This document shows, in pieces, positions 9,871-18,645 of a stretch of 64,000 bases of DNA (positions are counted from its first letter, which is position 1; every line of letters starts with the position of its first letter). This stretch comes from Alteromonas abrolhosensis. Its GTDB lineage: Bacteria; Pseudomonadota; Gammaproteobacteria; Enterobacterales; Alteromonadaceae. The notes below the pieces were generated by a model. The model was not told the origin of the DNA, searched no databases, and saw nothing but the letters and a program-made list of their open reading frames with translations. The stretch covers positions 186,001-250,000 of the forward strand of contig NZ_MEJH01000002.1 of the NCBI RefSeq assembly GCF_001953635.1, in the 5' to 3' direction. The translations under genes were made by a program, and so were the position numbers.

Positions 9871-9903
9871 AGAAAAAGGCCTGCTATCACACAGGCCCTT
9901 CAA
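9871..9903 (-). terminator. Rho-independent terminator of the pnt operon
   Basis: Read on the minus strand, CAGGCC and GGCCTG arms (9878-9883 pairing with 9892-9897) enclose an 8-base loop and are followed by a run of T interrupted by one C (TTTTTCTTTT, 9868-9877 region). It lies about 30 bases past the pntB stop. Confidence 0.8.
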
Positions 9904-9930
9904 ACATTCTAGCAAACAAAGTGCTTTGAA

Positions 9931-11319
9931 TTAGTCGTCTCCGAACTCACGGATAATACTGTTAATAGTGTCTTTAGCGTCACCCAGAACCATGCGCGTG
10001 TTGTCTTTGAAAAACAGCGGGTTGTCTACACCGGCAAAACCGGCATTCGCAGAACGCTTAAGTACAAAGACCGTTTTCGCACGATGTGCTTCGATAACTG
10101 GCATGCCGTAAATAGGGCTGCCTTTCATCTCTTTGGCTGCTGGGTTAACTACATCGTTTGCACCGATAACAATAACCACGTCATAGTTTTCCATACGAGG
10201 GTTAACGTCATCCATCTCGTATAGTTGGTCATAAGGCACGTCAGCTTCTGCCAATAACACGTTCATATGGCCCGGCATACGCCCCGCTACAGCGTGAATG
10301 GCGTAATCAACCGTACAGCCATTTTCCTCTAGCAACGACTGAAGTTCACGTACCGCGTGCTGCGCTTGCGCAACCGCCATACCATAACCAGGCACCACCA
10401 GCACTGCTTGCGCTGCTTCTAATACATAAAATGCATCTTGCGCTGACAGTACTTTAATCTCACCTTCAATTTTCTCGCCGGCTTCTACTGGTTTGGCAAA
10501 GCCAGATAACAGCACATTCATCAGCGAGCGGTTCATTGCCTTACACATGATATTGGTAAGAATTAAGCCTGACGCGCCTACTAACAAGCCGGTAACAATT
10601 AATATTGTGTTGCCAGTAGCAAGACCTGCCGCCGACGCTGCTACACCTGAGTAGCTATTTAATAGCGCGATTACCACCGGCATATCTGCGCCACCAATTG
10701 AAATAGTCGCCCACAAGCCGAAGCTTAGTGATAACGCAATAGCACAGTAAATCCAAAGTGGGTTGCTTGGGTCGGTAGTAAAGAAATAACCAATCACCAC
10801 CATGCCAATTAGGTGCAAGATGCTCAGCTCACGAAGTCCTGTAAAAATAACGGCTTTAGAGCTCATTTTCCCAGACAACTTACCCCACGCCACTACCGAG
10901 CCCGAGAACGTAATGCCCCCAACTAAAATAGTGAAAAACAGGGTAATAAAAGTAAACGCGCTTTCAGTTTTAAGGCTAATTAGGCTCATTCCGGCTAGCG
11001 TTGCCCACCCCAGAAGCAATGACGCTGCACCACCAAAGCCATTAAACAATGACACCATTTCAGGCATTGCTGTCATTTCAACGGTCTTGGCCTTCCACGC
11101 ACCAAAGGCACCGCCAATTACAAAGCCCAACAGAATGTAATGATAGCTAATAATCTGCTGGTCAAGCAGGGTAACGACGACAGCAACCAACATACCAATG
11201 GCAGAAATAAAGTTACCTTTTTTAGCGGTATCTGGATGACTGAGTAATTTAAGTCCAAGTATAAATAGAGCCGCAGCTACTACGTACGCAAGGTTTATTA
11301 CGGTTACGATATCACTCAC
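9931..11319 (-). CDS. pntB: NAD(P) transhydrogenase subunit beta
   Basis: Membrane and NADP-binding subunit of the proton-translocating transhydrogenase, which uses the proton gradient to reduce NADP+ with NADH. The 462-residue protein has about nine transmembrane helices in residues 1-260 (domain II) followed by the soluble NADP(H)-binding domain III at about 285-460, with the GYGMAVAQAQHAVREL dinucleotide-binding motif and VVIVIGANDVVNPAA. Third gene of the operon, 11 bases after the alpha-2 subunit, and followed by a terminator. Confidence 0.97.
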   Translation of the reverse strand: MSDIVTVINLAYVVAAALFILGLKLLSHPDTAKKGNFISAIGMLVAVVVTLLDQQIISYHYILLGFVIGGAFGAWKAKTVEMTAMPEMVSLFNGFGGAASLLLGWATLAGMSLISLKTESAFTFITLFFTILVGGITFSGSVVAWGKLSGKMSSKAVIFTGLRELSILHLIGMVVIGYFFTTDPSNPLWIYCAIALSLSFGLWATISIGGADMPVVIALLNSYSGVAASAAGLATGNTILIVTGLLVGASGLILTNIMCKAMNRSLMNVLLSGFAKPVEAGEKIEGEIKVLSAQDAFYVLEAAQAVLVVPGYGMAVAQAQHAVRELQSLLEENGCTVDYAIHAVAGRMPGHMNVLLAEADVPYDQLYEMDDVNPRMENYDVVIVIGANDVVNPAAKEMKGSPIYGMPVIEAHRAKTVFVLKRSANAGFAGVDNPLFFKDNTRMVLGDAKDTINSIIREFGDD

Positions 11320-11330
11320 TTGCGTACTCC

Positions 11331-11612
11331 TTATTTATCTTTTTTCTTGAACATGCCAAGCATGCGATCGGTAACAAGATAGCCACCCACCACGTTGATG
11401 CTGGCCAGCGCTACCGCTGCAGTACCAAGAATGGTCGTTAGCAAATTGTTGTCGCTGCCAGAGGCAACCAATGCACCCACTAGCGTAATACCCGATATCG
11501 CGTTAGAGCCTGACATTAAGGGTGTATGTAAGGTTGCTGGCACTTTTCGAATTAGCTCAAAACCTAAAAAAGCAGCCAGTAACACGATGAAAAGTAAGTA
11601 AATGATTTCCAT
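11331..11612 (-). CDS. pntAB: NAD(P) transhydrogenase alpha-2 subunit (membrane part of PntA)
   Basis: A 93-residue protein with three hydrophobic helices, corresponding to the C-terminal membrane part of the one-piece E. coli PntA. The split into a soluble alpha-1 and a membrane alpha-2 gene is known from Rhodospirillum and many marine bacteria. It starts 2 bases after the alpha-1 stop, so the two are translationally linked. There is no sign that the split is a frameshift: each part has its own start and stop and normal ends. Confidence 0.94.
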   Translation of the reverse strand: MEIIYLLFIVLLAAFLGFELIRKVPATLHTPLMSGSNAISGITLVGALVASGSDNNLLTTILGTAAVALASINVVGGYLVTDRMLGMFKKKDK

Positions 11613-11614
11613 GA

Positions 11615-12772
11615 TTAGGCTCCTTTGTATGCGTTGATAAGCATGTCGTTGGTAATGTTACCGTCGTGGGTAATAACACAGCCGGCCAAAATGTCATCTT
11701 CTAGATTCAGCCCAAAGGTTTTGGTTTCATCATCAAAGAATTCATCAACAAGGTTGTAGATGTTATTGGCGTACATGTCGGTGGCTGCTTTAGCCACATA
11801 CTGGCTCCAGTTTCCGTTACCGATTACCTTAACACCGTTAACTTCAACGGTTTCGCCAGCAACTGAGCCTTCAACATTGCCACCTGATGTTGCGGCCATA
11901 TCTACTACCACACTGCCCGGCTTCATAAGTGCTAATGTATCTTTTGAGATAAGCACTGGTGGTTTGCGACCAAATAACTGCGCTGTCGTAATAACAATGT
12001 CAGAGTCTGCAATCGCGTCGCGTTGCGCTTCCTGCTGCTTCGCTTTTTGTTCTTCGGTCAGTTCTTTTGCGTAACCGTCCTTCGTTTGGCCTGTTTCCCC
12101 AATGTCGATTTTAAGGAACTTGCCACCTAGCGATTCGACTTGCTCAGCCACCACAGGGCGGGTGTCATAAGCAAGCACGTTTGCACCTAAGCGTTTCGCG
12201 GTTGCTATAGCTTGAAGACCCGCTACGCCTGCTCCAATAATAAACACCTTCGCTGGTTTTATAGTTCCTGACGGTGTCATCATCATAGGTAATATTGAGG
12301 GCAATTTGTTCGCCGCCTGCATCACCATTACATAACCCGCAAGACTTGCTTGCGAACTCAGCGCGTCCATTTTTTGTGCACGAGAAGAACGAGGGATCAT
12401 CTCTACAGAAATAGCGGTCAGCCCTTTTTCTGCAATAGATTCAATAAGCGGTTGCTGAAAGAAAGGGTCGAGATGGCCTACCACAATGGCCCCTTTTTTC
12501 ATCAACGCTAGCTGCGCATCGGTGGGCTTATTCACCGCTACCAGCATATCTACCGTTGATAATGCATCATTCACATCATCGATGACAGTAACGCCTACAT
12601 CTTCGTATTCTTTATCTGAATACCCTGAATGTACGCCTGCTCCTGCTTCAAGCAGTAAGGTCGCCCCTTTTTTCACCAGACGCTGTGCACTACTTGGTGT
12701 AGCCGCACATCGCTTCTCCACATTATTTAGCGGATCTGGCGCTTTTGACTCATTTAATATTATGATTTTCAC
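11615..12772 (-). CDS. pntA: NAD(P) transhydrogenase alpha-1 subunit (NAD-binding part of PntA)
   Basis: Soluble NAD(H)-binding domain I of the transhydrogenase, 385 residues, related to alanine dehydrogenase. The dinucleotide fold appears as IIGAGVAGLQAIATAKRLGA at about residues 175-195, and the substrate loop MALMKPGSVVVDMAA and SGGNVEGS are typical. It opens the three-gene operon pntA-alpha1, alpha2, pntB. A perfect 8-base hairpin of unknown role lies about 150 bases upstream (12922-12944). Confidence 0.96.
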   Translation of the reverse strand: MKIIILNESKAPDPLNNVEKRCAATPSSAQRLVKKGATLLLEAGAGVHSGYSDKEYEDVGVTVIDDVNDALSTVDMLVAVNKPTDAQLALMKKGAIVVGHLDPFFQQPLIESIAEKGLTAISVEMIPRSSRAQKMDALSSQASLAGYVMVMQAANKLPSILPMMMTPSGTIKPAKVFIIGAGVAGLQAIATAKRLGANVLAYDTRPVVAEQVESLGGKFLKIDIGETGQTKDGYAKELTEEQKAKQQEAQRDAIADSDIVITTAQLFGRKPPVLISKDTLALMKPGSVVVDMAATSGGNVEGSVAGETVEVNGVKVIGNGNWSQYVAKAATDMYANNIYNLVDEFFDDETKTFGLNLEDDILAGCVITHDGNITNDMLINAYKGA

Positions 12773-12921
12773 ACGCTTCTCCTCACATTCCGGCTATCCG
12801 AGAATGACACTCTTTAAACAGTACCAAGCCATTTTATTCACTTATGCCTAGCATTCTCTAGCGAAATCAAAAACAGCACAGGCAATTTCTGTATTTATTT
12901 TGCTTCGAATAGCACTCCTCA

Positions 12922-12944
12922 TTTCGCTTATTTTTCAAGCGAAA
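12922..12944. repeat. Perfect 8-base inverted repeat upstream of pntA
   Basis: TTTCGCTT and AAGCGAAA are separated by 7 bases (ATTTTTC). It could be an operator or a leader hairpin for the pnt operon; no known consensus was recognised. Confidence 0.5.
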
Positions 12945-13196
12945 CTGCGGCAAAGCTACGCTATATGGGCATACATCACTAGTATCATTTACTTACGAGT
13001 CATAACTAATATTTATATAGAAATGGCATACAGAAGATAAATGAACTAGATGGTTAAGCATTTATTCCGTGAATACATTATTTATTGCGCATTTTTTGCA
13101 CAGCCGTAAAGGTGAAAAGCGGCTAGCGTTGTTGAGAAAAATAATGTCTCTTGAGCATGACGATTTAACTAATTTAAAAAATTGTTAAATAAATTT

Positions 13197-13223
13197 GGGG
13201 GATTTTACAAACCGTGTCGTCTT
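13197..13223 (+). promoter_or_regulatory. ECF sigma-factor promoter-like element before the TonB receptor
   Basis: GGGGG (13197-13201), a 15-base spacer and TCGTCTT (13217-13223). The same two blocks with the same 15-base spacing occur before the FecI-type sigma gene (28860-28886). CGTC in the -10 box is typical of ECF sigma factors. The 5' leader to the ATG at 13315 would be about 85 bases. Confidence 0.6.
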
Positions 13224-13314
13224 GATGAATTAACAGCGAAAAGCTGTGAGAGAAAGCCAAGTGGGGTGCACACCACAAGGCACATTAAAATTAACGATTA
13301 GGACACACACCATC

Positions 13315-16221
13315 ATGTATAGGAAAACCAAGCTTGCATGCTCAGTGGCTGCAGTTTTAGCGTCAGCTATTTCTGCAAATAGTGCATTTGCCCAAGACGC
13401 GCAACCCAATAAAGACGTAGAAGTGATTGAGGTAAGTGGTATTCGTTCATCGGTTGCAAAGTCGATGGATGTTAAACGCAGCTCTGCTGGCGTAGTCGAC
13501 GCCATTAGCGCAGAAGACATTGGCGACTTCCCCGATACCAACTTAGCTGAATCACTACAGCGTATTACCGGCGTATCTATCGACCGTTCAGGCGGTGAAG
13601 GTCAGTTGATTACGGTGCGTGGTTTTGGTCCACAATTTAACACCGTGTTGGTGAACGGTCGTCAAATGGCGTCTGAAAACGATTCGCGTGCGTTCAGTTT
13701 CGACACCATTGCTTCTGAGTTAGTAAGCAGCCTTGATGTGCATAAAACGTCAACGGCCACAATGCAGTCTGGTGGTGTAGGCTCTACTATTAACATTAAT
13801 ACCGCACGCCCGTTTGCGTTAAACGGTTTCAAAATGGCGGGCTCAGTTAAAGGCGTATATGACGAAAATAGCGAAGAAACAACACCACAATTTTCTGGCC
13901 TTATTAGCAACACGTTTAATGATGACACTTTCGGTGTATTGCTTGCCGTTTCACATCAAGAGCGTGAGACTCGCTTAAACCAAGCTCAGATGGACGGTTG
14001 GCTAGAGAACGTTGGCGTGCCAAACCCTGTTACGCAGTCAGGCGATGCTTGGACAGGCAATGTATTTTCACCGCGAAACTACGATCACAAAGTGACCTTT
14101 GAAGAGCGTACGCGTACTAACGCTAACCTTGTATTTCAATATGCGCCTAACGACAAACTGGTAGTAACCGCTGACGCATTGTATTCAGATTTTGACGTAG
14201 AGTCTGAAGCAACGTCGTACGGCCACTGGTTTACCGCACCTAACATTCAGGGTGTAGGTGATGACGGCAGCCTGTTTGATGAAAATGGCAATCGCCGCAG
14301 CCCAACGGTTGATGCGAACGGTACTATTGTAGACTTATACCAAGAAGTCGGTTTGGCGACAGATATGCACGCCAAAACGTTCGACCGTTTAACCGACACC
14401 TATGCGGTAGGTCTTAACTTTGATTATCAGTACTCAGAGAATCTAAACCTGTCTTTCGATTTGAGTCATTCAGAAGCCGAGCGCGAAGCCAATAACGGTG
14501 GCGGCGACCAGCTTTCACTTATCGGTTATGCCAACCGCGTACGGTTCCAAGTAGATGACAACATATTACCTGTTGCCAGCATGTTCGCCTCGCCTAATGC
14601 CAATATTTACAGTGGCCAACAAGAACTGGATGGCGCGATTGTTACAGGTCCTGACGGTTTCCCTATATACAACCCGGCACTTACACCTGATGGAGTAAGC
14701 AATCACTTAGATGAGGCTAATAGCCGAGCTCACGTAATGCTGCGTCGAGGCTGGGCGGTAGAAGACGAAGTCAGCCAATTGCGCTTTGACGGCGAATACG
14801 TAACAGATGGCAGCGGCCTAACTGAAATTCGCTTTGGCGCACAGTACAGCACCGAAACCAAATCACTTACCCGTTGGGACAATGAAGGTGTAGGGATTCA
14901 CTGTACTTACTGTGGTTACCCCGACTTACCTGAGATCCCAGCAGGCAGCCAATACGTTTTTGACGCGGGCAGCGACTTCCTCTCTGATGTGAGTGGTAGC
15001 GGTCGCATGCCCACCTCTTGGCTTGCCCATGATGGCGAAGCCAACTTTGCGTTTTTAGAGTCTTACTATCAAAGCGTCAACGGTGAGTCGATTAGTTTTG
15101 ATGCGGTGCGTCGTAATAACAGCTTTGAAGTTGAAGAAGATATTATCTCTACCTATATGGAATTCGACTTTGAAGGCGAAGTTGCAGACATGTTCTTAAG
15201 CGCAACCGCAGGTGTGCGTTATGAAATGACGGATGTGACAGTTAACGGAACGCAAGCGCCAATAACAGGCTTAACGATTTTGGATCAGACCGAAATGCTG
15301 GCTGGTTTTGGTGATGCGCAAAGTATTGCCACTGAGTCTGATTACGACGTGCTTTTGCCAAACTTCAGCGTACGTTTGGAAATTACCGACGATTTAATTG
15401 CGCGCTTTGCGGCGAGTTCAACTATTACTCGCCCTACGCTTAACAGCATGTCGCCGGTAACGGTAATTACAACCACCCGCCAAGGTGGTGACTTAACGTC
15501 TACCAGTGGTAACCCTGCGTTAGAGCCATTCAAATCGGATAACTTGGACCTGTCACTAGAGTATTACTATGACGAAGCAAGCTATGCATCGATTGGTTAC
15601 TTCAGAAAGCTGGTATCGAACTTTATTGTTAATAGTCAAGAAGACAAAACCTTCGAGCTTGCTGACGGCAGCCTGCTAACCGACCCTTCTACAGGCACTA
15701 ACGCTAGCGCCCCAGATGCGGGTGACGACGTAGCTGTGTTTACCAATACACTGCCAAATAACGGTGAAGACGCGACGGTAGACGGCTTCGAGATTGCGCT
15801 TCAGCACACTTTTGACAACGGCTTTGGTGTACTTGCCAATGGAACCATTGTTGATAGTGATGCCGAACTCGATCCATTCGATATTAACCAAGTATTTGCG
15901 CTAACTGGGTTAAGCGATTCTTACAACCTAGTGGCATTTTATGAAACTGACGACTATCAAATTCGTCTTGCCTATAACTGGCGTGACGCATTTGTTCAGT
16001 CGTTAACACAAGGGCAGGGTGACGGCCCAACCATTGTTGAGTCTTATCAACAGCTTGACATTAGCGGTAGCTACAGCGTGACAGACAATGTAGAAATCTT
16101 CTTTGAAGGTATTAACCTTACAGAAGAGTTCGTACATAAGCGCGGTCGCTTCTCTAATCACTTGCTGTTGGTTGAAGACAGCGGCAGACGTTGGGCCTTC
16201 GGTGTGCGCGGAAACTTTTAG
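13315..16221 (+). CDS. TonB-dependent outer-membrane receptor (Xanthomonas/Caulobacter carbohydrate-type)
   Basis: A 968-residue receptor: signal peptide ending SAFAQ (residue about 25), plug domain at about 40-180 (FPDTNLAESLQRITGVSIDR, then VRGFGP) and a 22-strand-type barrel ending in aromatic F. This plug and length are those of the TIGR01782-like receptors that import oligosaccharides and other nutrients; the ligand is unknown. The ATG at 13315 was chosen over an in-frame GTG at 13246 because it starts the signal peptide and has AGGA upstream. It lacks the STN signalling domain that its paralogue at 25542-28706 has. A loop in the barrel carries HCTYCGY (C530, C533), also kept in the paralogue. 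Halogenase, SapC and DUF6445 genes follow in the same direction. Confidence 0.95.
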   Translation: MYRKTKLACSVAAVLASAISANSAFAQDAQPNKDVEVIEVSGIRSSVAKSMDVKRSSAGVVDAISAEDIGDFPDTNLAESLQRITGVSIDRSGGEGQLITVRGFGPQFNTVLVNGRQMASENDSRAFSFDTIASELVSSLDVHKTSTATMQSGGVGSTININTARPFALNGFKMAGSVKGVYDENSEETTPQFSGLISNTFNDDTFGVLLAVSHQERETRLNQAQMDGWLENVGVPNPVTQSGDAWTGNVFSPRNYDHKVTFEERTRTNANLVFQYAPNDKLVVTADALYSDFDVESEATSYGHWFTAPNIQGVGDDGSLFDENGNRRSPTVDANGTIVDLYQEVGLATDMHAKTFDRLTDTYAVGLNFDYQYSENLNLSFDLSHSEAEREANNGGGDQLSLIGYANRVRFQVDDNILPVASMFASPNANIYSGQQELDGAIVTGPDGFPIYNPALTPDGVSNHLDEANSRAHVMLRRGWAVEDEVSQLRFDGEYVTDGSGLTEIRFGAQYSTETKSLTRWDNEGVGIHCTYCGYPDLPEIPAGSQYVFDAGSDFLSDVSGSGRMPTSWLAHDGEANFAFLESYYQSVNGESISFDAVRRNNSFEVEEDIISTYMEFDFEGEVADMFLSATAGVRYEMTDVTVNGTQAPITGLTILDQTEMLAGFGDAQSIATESDYDVLLPNFSVRLEITDDLIARFAASSTITRPTLNSMSPVTVITTTRQGGDLTSTSGNPALEPFKSDNLDLSLEYYYDEASYASIGYFRKLVSNFIVNSQEDKTFELADGSLLTDPSTGTNASAPDAGDDVAVFTNTLPNNGEDATVDGFEIALQHTFDNGFGVLANGTIVDSDAELDPFDINQVFALTGLSDSYNLVAFYETDDYQIRLAYNWRDAFVQSLTQGQGDGPTIVESYQQLDISGSYSVTDNVEIFFEGINLTEEFVHKRGRFSNHLLLVEDSGRRWAFGVRGNF

Positions 16222-16233
16222 TTTCGCGTAATT

Positions 16234-16290
16234 GGGGCCGGCGTTTGTTGGCCCCACATTCGTGGCTACCCTTTGGTAGCCACAGTTTTT
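16234..16290 (+). terminator. Tandem hairpins between TonB receptor and halogenase genes
   Basis: First hairpin: GGGGCC (16234-16239) with GGCCCC (16250-16255). Second: a perfect 9-base stem, GTGGCTACC (16262-16270) and GGTAGCCAC (16275-16283), CTTT loop, followed by AG and five T (16286-16290). The second is a textbook intrinsic terminator placed 15 bases before the halogenase ATG. It probably gives partial read-through, so that the receptor is made in excess of the downstream enzymes. Confidence 0.8.
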
Positions 16291-16305
16291 ATTCAGGAAC
16301 ACAGT

Positions 16306-17874
16306 ATGACAACAGCAACTCCCATAACGCACATTGTAGTAGTCGGTGGCGGCAGCGCAGGGTGGCTTACGGCTGGTCGTATTGCAGCGCAACATCAATG
16401 CGCTATCCGCAAAGACATTAAAGTAACTTTAGTAGAAAGCCCCAATGTGCCTATTATTGGCGTGGGGGAAGGCACCTGGCCTACCATGCGATCTACGTTG
16501 ATTGCGTTGGGTATTAGTGAAACCACCTTCATTAAGGAATGTGACGCCACATTCAAGCAAGGGGCAAAGTTCGCTAAATGGACTACAGGTGAAGAGCACG
16601 ATTTTTACTACCACCCTCTCATGCTGCCCCAAGGGTTTTCGCAAACAAATTTAGGCCCTTATTGGCAGTCTGTTGCACCCGAATTAAACGAATCTTTTTC
16701 CCATGCAGTATGTGTTCAGGAAGCTATATGCGAAGCAGGCTGTGCACCTAAAAGCATACGTCACGCAGAGTTTGCAGGCACCGCAAATTATGCTTATCAC
16801 CTAGATGCAGGGAAATTTACCGCCTTTTTAACCAAACACTGTACTGAAAAACTAGGTGTACACCATGTGTTAGCAGACGTTAACCGCGTCGAAAGCAGCG
16901 ATAACGGCGATATTAAAGCCCTTCATACCGAGCAAGGGGTAATAGTAGAGGGCGACCTTTTTGTTGACTGTACCGGCTTCAAATCTATGCTGCTTGGTGA
17001 GCATTACAAAGTGCCGTTTATTCCCTGTGACGATGTACTTTTTATCGACCGAGCATTAGCAGTACACGTGCCTTATGACACTCCGCAAAGTCCTATTGCC
17101 TCCCACACTATCTCCACCGCACAAGACGCCGGTTGGATTTGGGACATCGGTTTGCAGTCACGCCGAGGTGTAGGCCACGTCTATTCCAGTAGGCATCAAA
17201 GTAAAGATGAAGCCTATGCTCGCTTAGACTCATACGTACGCCAAACCAGCACGTTAAACGGCATAGGTGGGATAAACGTAAAAGACATTACTATTCAAAG
17301 CGGACACAGGCAGCACTTTTGGCAAAATAACTGCGTGGCTGTTGGGCTAGCGGCGGGCTTTCTAGAGCCTTTAGAAGCCTCAGCGCTTGTACTGGTTGAG
17401 CTGTCTGCCTCAATGATTGCCGAACAGTTACCCGCAAACCGAGCCGTGATGGATATTGTGGCGAAGCGCTTCAATGAAACTTTTTCCTACCGTTGGCAGC
17501 GAATTATCGACTTCTTAAAGCTTCATTACATGCTAAGTAAGCGAGAAGACAGCGCATTTTGGCGGGACAATCGCGATAGTCATAGTATTCCAGACTCATT
17601 AAAAGAATTACTCGCACTTTGGCAATACCACCCGCCTAGTGACAAAGACTTCACCAGCAATAATGAAGTATTCCCCGCGGCAAGCTATCAATATGTGCTG
17701 TACGGAATGGGGTTTACCTCAGATTTAGCTACACATCAGCAATGGGTGAACGCCGACTTTGCCAAGCAGCAATTGATGCAGAACAGGAAAGCACGCGACA
17801 TGGCGGTGGAGAAACTGCCTAAACATCGCGAACTTATTAATAAAATTCACCAATTCGGCCTGCAGGCCGTTTAA
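16306..17874 (+). CDS. Tryptophan 7-halogenase-family flavin-dependent enzyme
   Basis: A 522-residue protein of the FADH2-dependent halogenase family (PrnA/RebH-like). It has the N-terminal FAD motif VVVGGGSAGW, the GVGEGTWPTM segment, K84 in ATFKQGAKF aligned with the catalytic K79 of PrnA, and E357 in FLEPLEAS aligned with E346. The WxWxIP signature is altered to WIWDIGL and the serine after the glutamate is alanine (A358), as in the TonB-receptor-linked branch whose substrates are mostly unknown. Needs a separate flavin reductase, none of which is seen here. Its neighbours (receptor, SapC, DUF6445) suggest that it acts on an imported compound. ATG at 16306 is preferred over the upstream in-frame start at 16273, which lies in the terminator hairpin. 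Confidence 0.9.
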   Translation: MTTATPITHIVVVGGGSAGWLTAGRIAAQHQCAIRKDIKVTLVESPNVPIIGVGEGTWPTMRSTLIALGISETTFIKECDATFKQGAKFAKWTTGEEHDFYYHPLMLPQGFSQTNLGPYWQSVAPELNESFSHAVCVQEAICEAGCAPKSIRHAEFAGTANYAYHLDAGKFTAFLTKHCTEKLGVHHVLADVNRVESSDNGDIKALHTEQGVIVEGDLFVDCTGFKSMLLGEHYKVPFIPCDDVLFIDRALAVHVPYDTPQSPIASHTISTAQDAGWIWDIGLQSRRGVGHVYSSRHQSKDEAYARLDSYVRQTSTLNGIGGINVKDITIQSGHRQHFWQNNCVAVGLAAGFLEPLEASALVLVELSASMIAEQLPANRAVMDIVAKRFNETFSYRWQRIIDFLKLHYMLSKREDSAFWRDNRDSHSIPDSLKELLALWQYHPPSDKDFTSNNEVFPAASYQYVLYGMGFTSDLATHQQWVNADFAKQQLMQNRKARDMAVEKLPKHRELINKIHQFGLQAV

Positions 17875-17901
17875 CAGCAAATCAATAAGCAGGACCTACG
17901 T

Positions 17902-18645
17902 ATGACTCATATGGTTGCCATTAATAATAATCAGCATGCAGATTTGAAAGTAACCGACGATGCATTGTCACTCAGTGCCAATCAGCACCTTGTTCCTGTG
18001 GTGGTCTCTGAGCTAAACAAGCTAGTGGTGCATTATCCCGTGGTGATCACCAAGTTTGACGACTCAGGACAATTTGGCTTATCTGCCTTGTTAGGTTTTG
18101 AAGAAAAGGAAAACCTATTTTGGCAGCAAGGTGAATGGGATGCGGTTTATATTCCGGCACAGTTTGAACGCTTGCCTTTTTATGTAGGGACGGAAGCGCA
18201 AAGCGCTGACAGCAGTAACCGGGTGCTGTGCATTGATATGGATAACGCCTCAGTAAGCGAAGAAAAAGGAACGCCGCTCTTTGATAACACAGGAGAGCCT
18301 AGCAACTACCTGTTAGAGAAGCAGCAGATCCTTGCTCAGCTTCTTGATGGTGAAAAGCAAAATCAGCGTTTTATTGCCGCCCTACAACAGTACAACCTTA
18401 TTACACCATTCACTCTAGATATTACCTTTGAAAACGAAAGCAAAACGTCTATAACAGGGTTATATACCATTGACGAAGATAAGCTAGCGGCGCTTAGCGC
18501 TGACGCAATTGCTGATTTGCATGCACAACACATGCTGCAAAGCATTTACACGCTCATAGCGTCAAACGCAAAAATCTATGCCCTTATCGACAAAAAGAAC
18601 AAGGCGAATAAAAACGCAGACGCATGGTTTCAAACTACGAATTAA
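17902..18645 (+). CDS. SapC family protein
   Basis: A 247-residue protein matching the SapC family: an N-terminal HLVPVVVSEL and HYPVVITK region, then a GLSALLGFEEKENLFW segment and YIPAQFERLPFYVG. The name comes from an S-layer-associated gene; its biochemical function is unknown, and in Alteromonadales and Caulobacterales it recurs next to sugar-type TonB receptors and tryptophan-halogenase-like genes, as here. No signal peptide was seen. It follows the halogenase gene by 27 bases, with AGGA before the ATG, and overlaps the next gene by 22 bases, which argues for one transcript. Confidence 0.9.
   Translation: MTHMVAINNNQHADLKVTDDALSLSANQHLVPVVVSELNKLVVHYPVVITKFDDSGQFGLSALLGFEEKENLFWQQGEWDAVYIPAQFERLPFYVGTEAQSADSSNRVLCIDMDNASVSEEKGTPLFDNTGEPSNYLLEKQQILAQLLDGEKQNQRFIAALQQYNLITPFTLDITFENESKTSITGLYTIDEDKLAALSADAIADLHAQHMLQSIYTLIASNAKIYALIDKKNKANKNADAWFQTTN

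Larger units (their letters stand above)
12773..13314 (+). other. 542-base intergenic region between pntA and the TonB receptor gene
   Basis: Divergent promoter region without a convincing coding frame. It holds a perfect inverted repeat TTTCGCTT / AAGCGAAA (12922-12929 and 12937-12944) nearer pntA, a weaker AGCCG/CGGCT hairpin (13102-13124), and the ECF-type promoter-like element at 13197-13223 that faces the receptor gene. Nothing else recognisable was seen. Confidence 0.6.

Noticed and set aside
11331-12772. PntA split as a frameshifted pseudogene
   Set aside because: Both parts have proper starts and stops and the two-gene form is known in other bacteria.
13102-13124. AGCCG/CGGCT hairpin upstream of the TonB receptor
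   Set aside because: Only 5 bases of stem with a 13-base loop and no T run; likely chance.
16003-16398. 131-codon minus-strand frame
   Set aside because: Antisense shadow of the TonB receptor and halogenase genes; composition is not protein-like.
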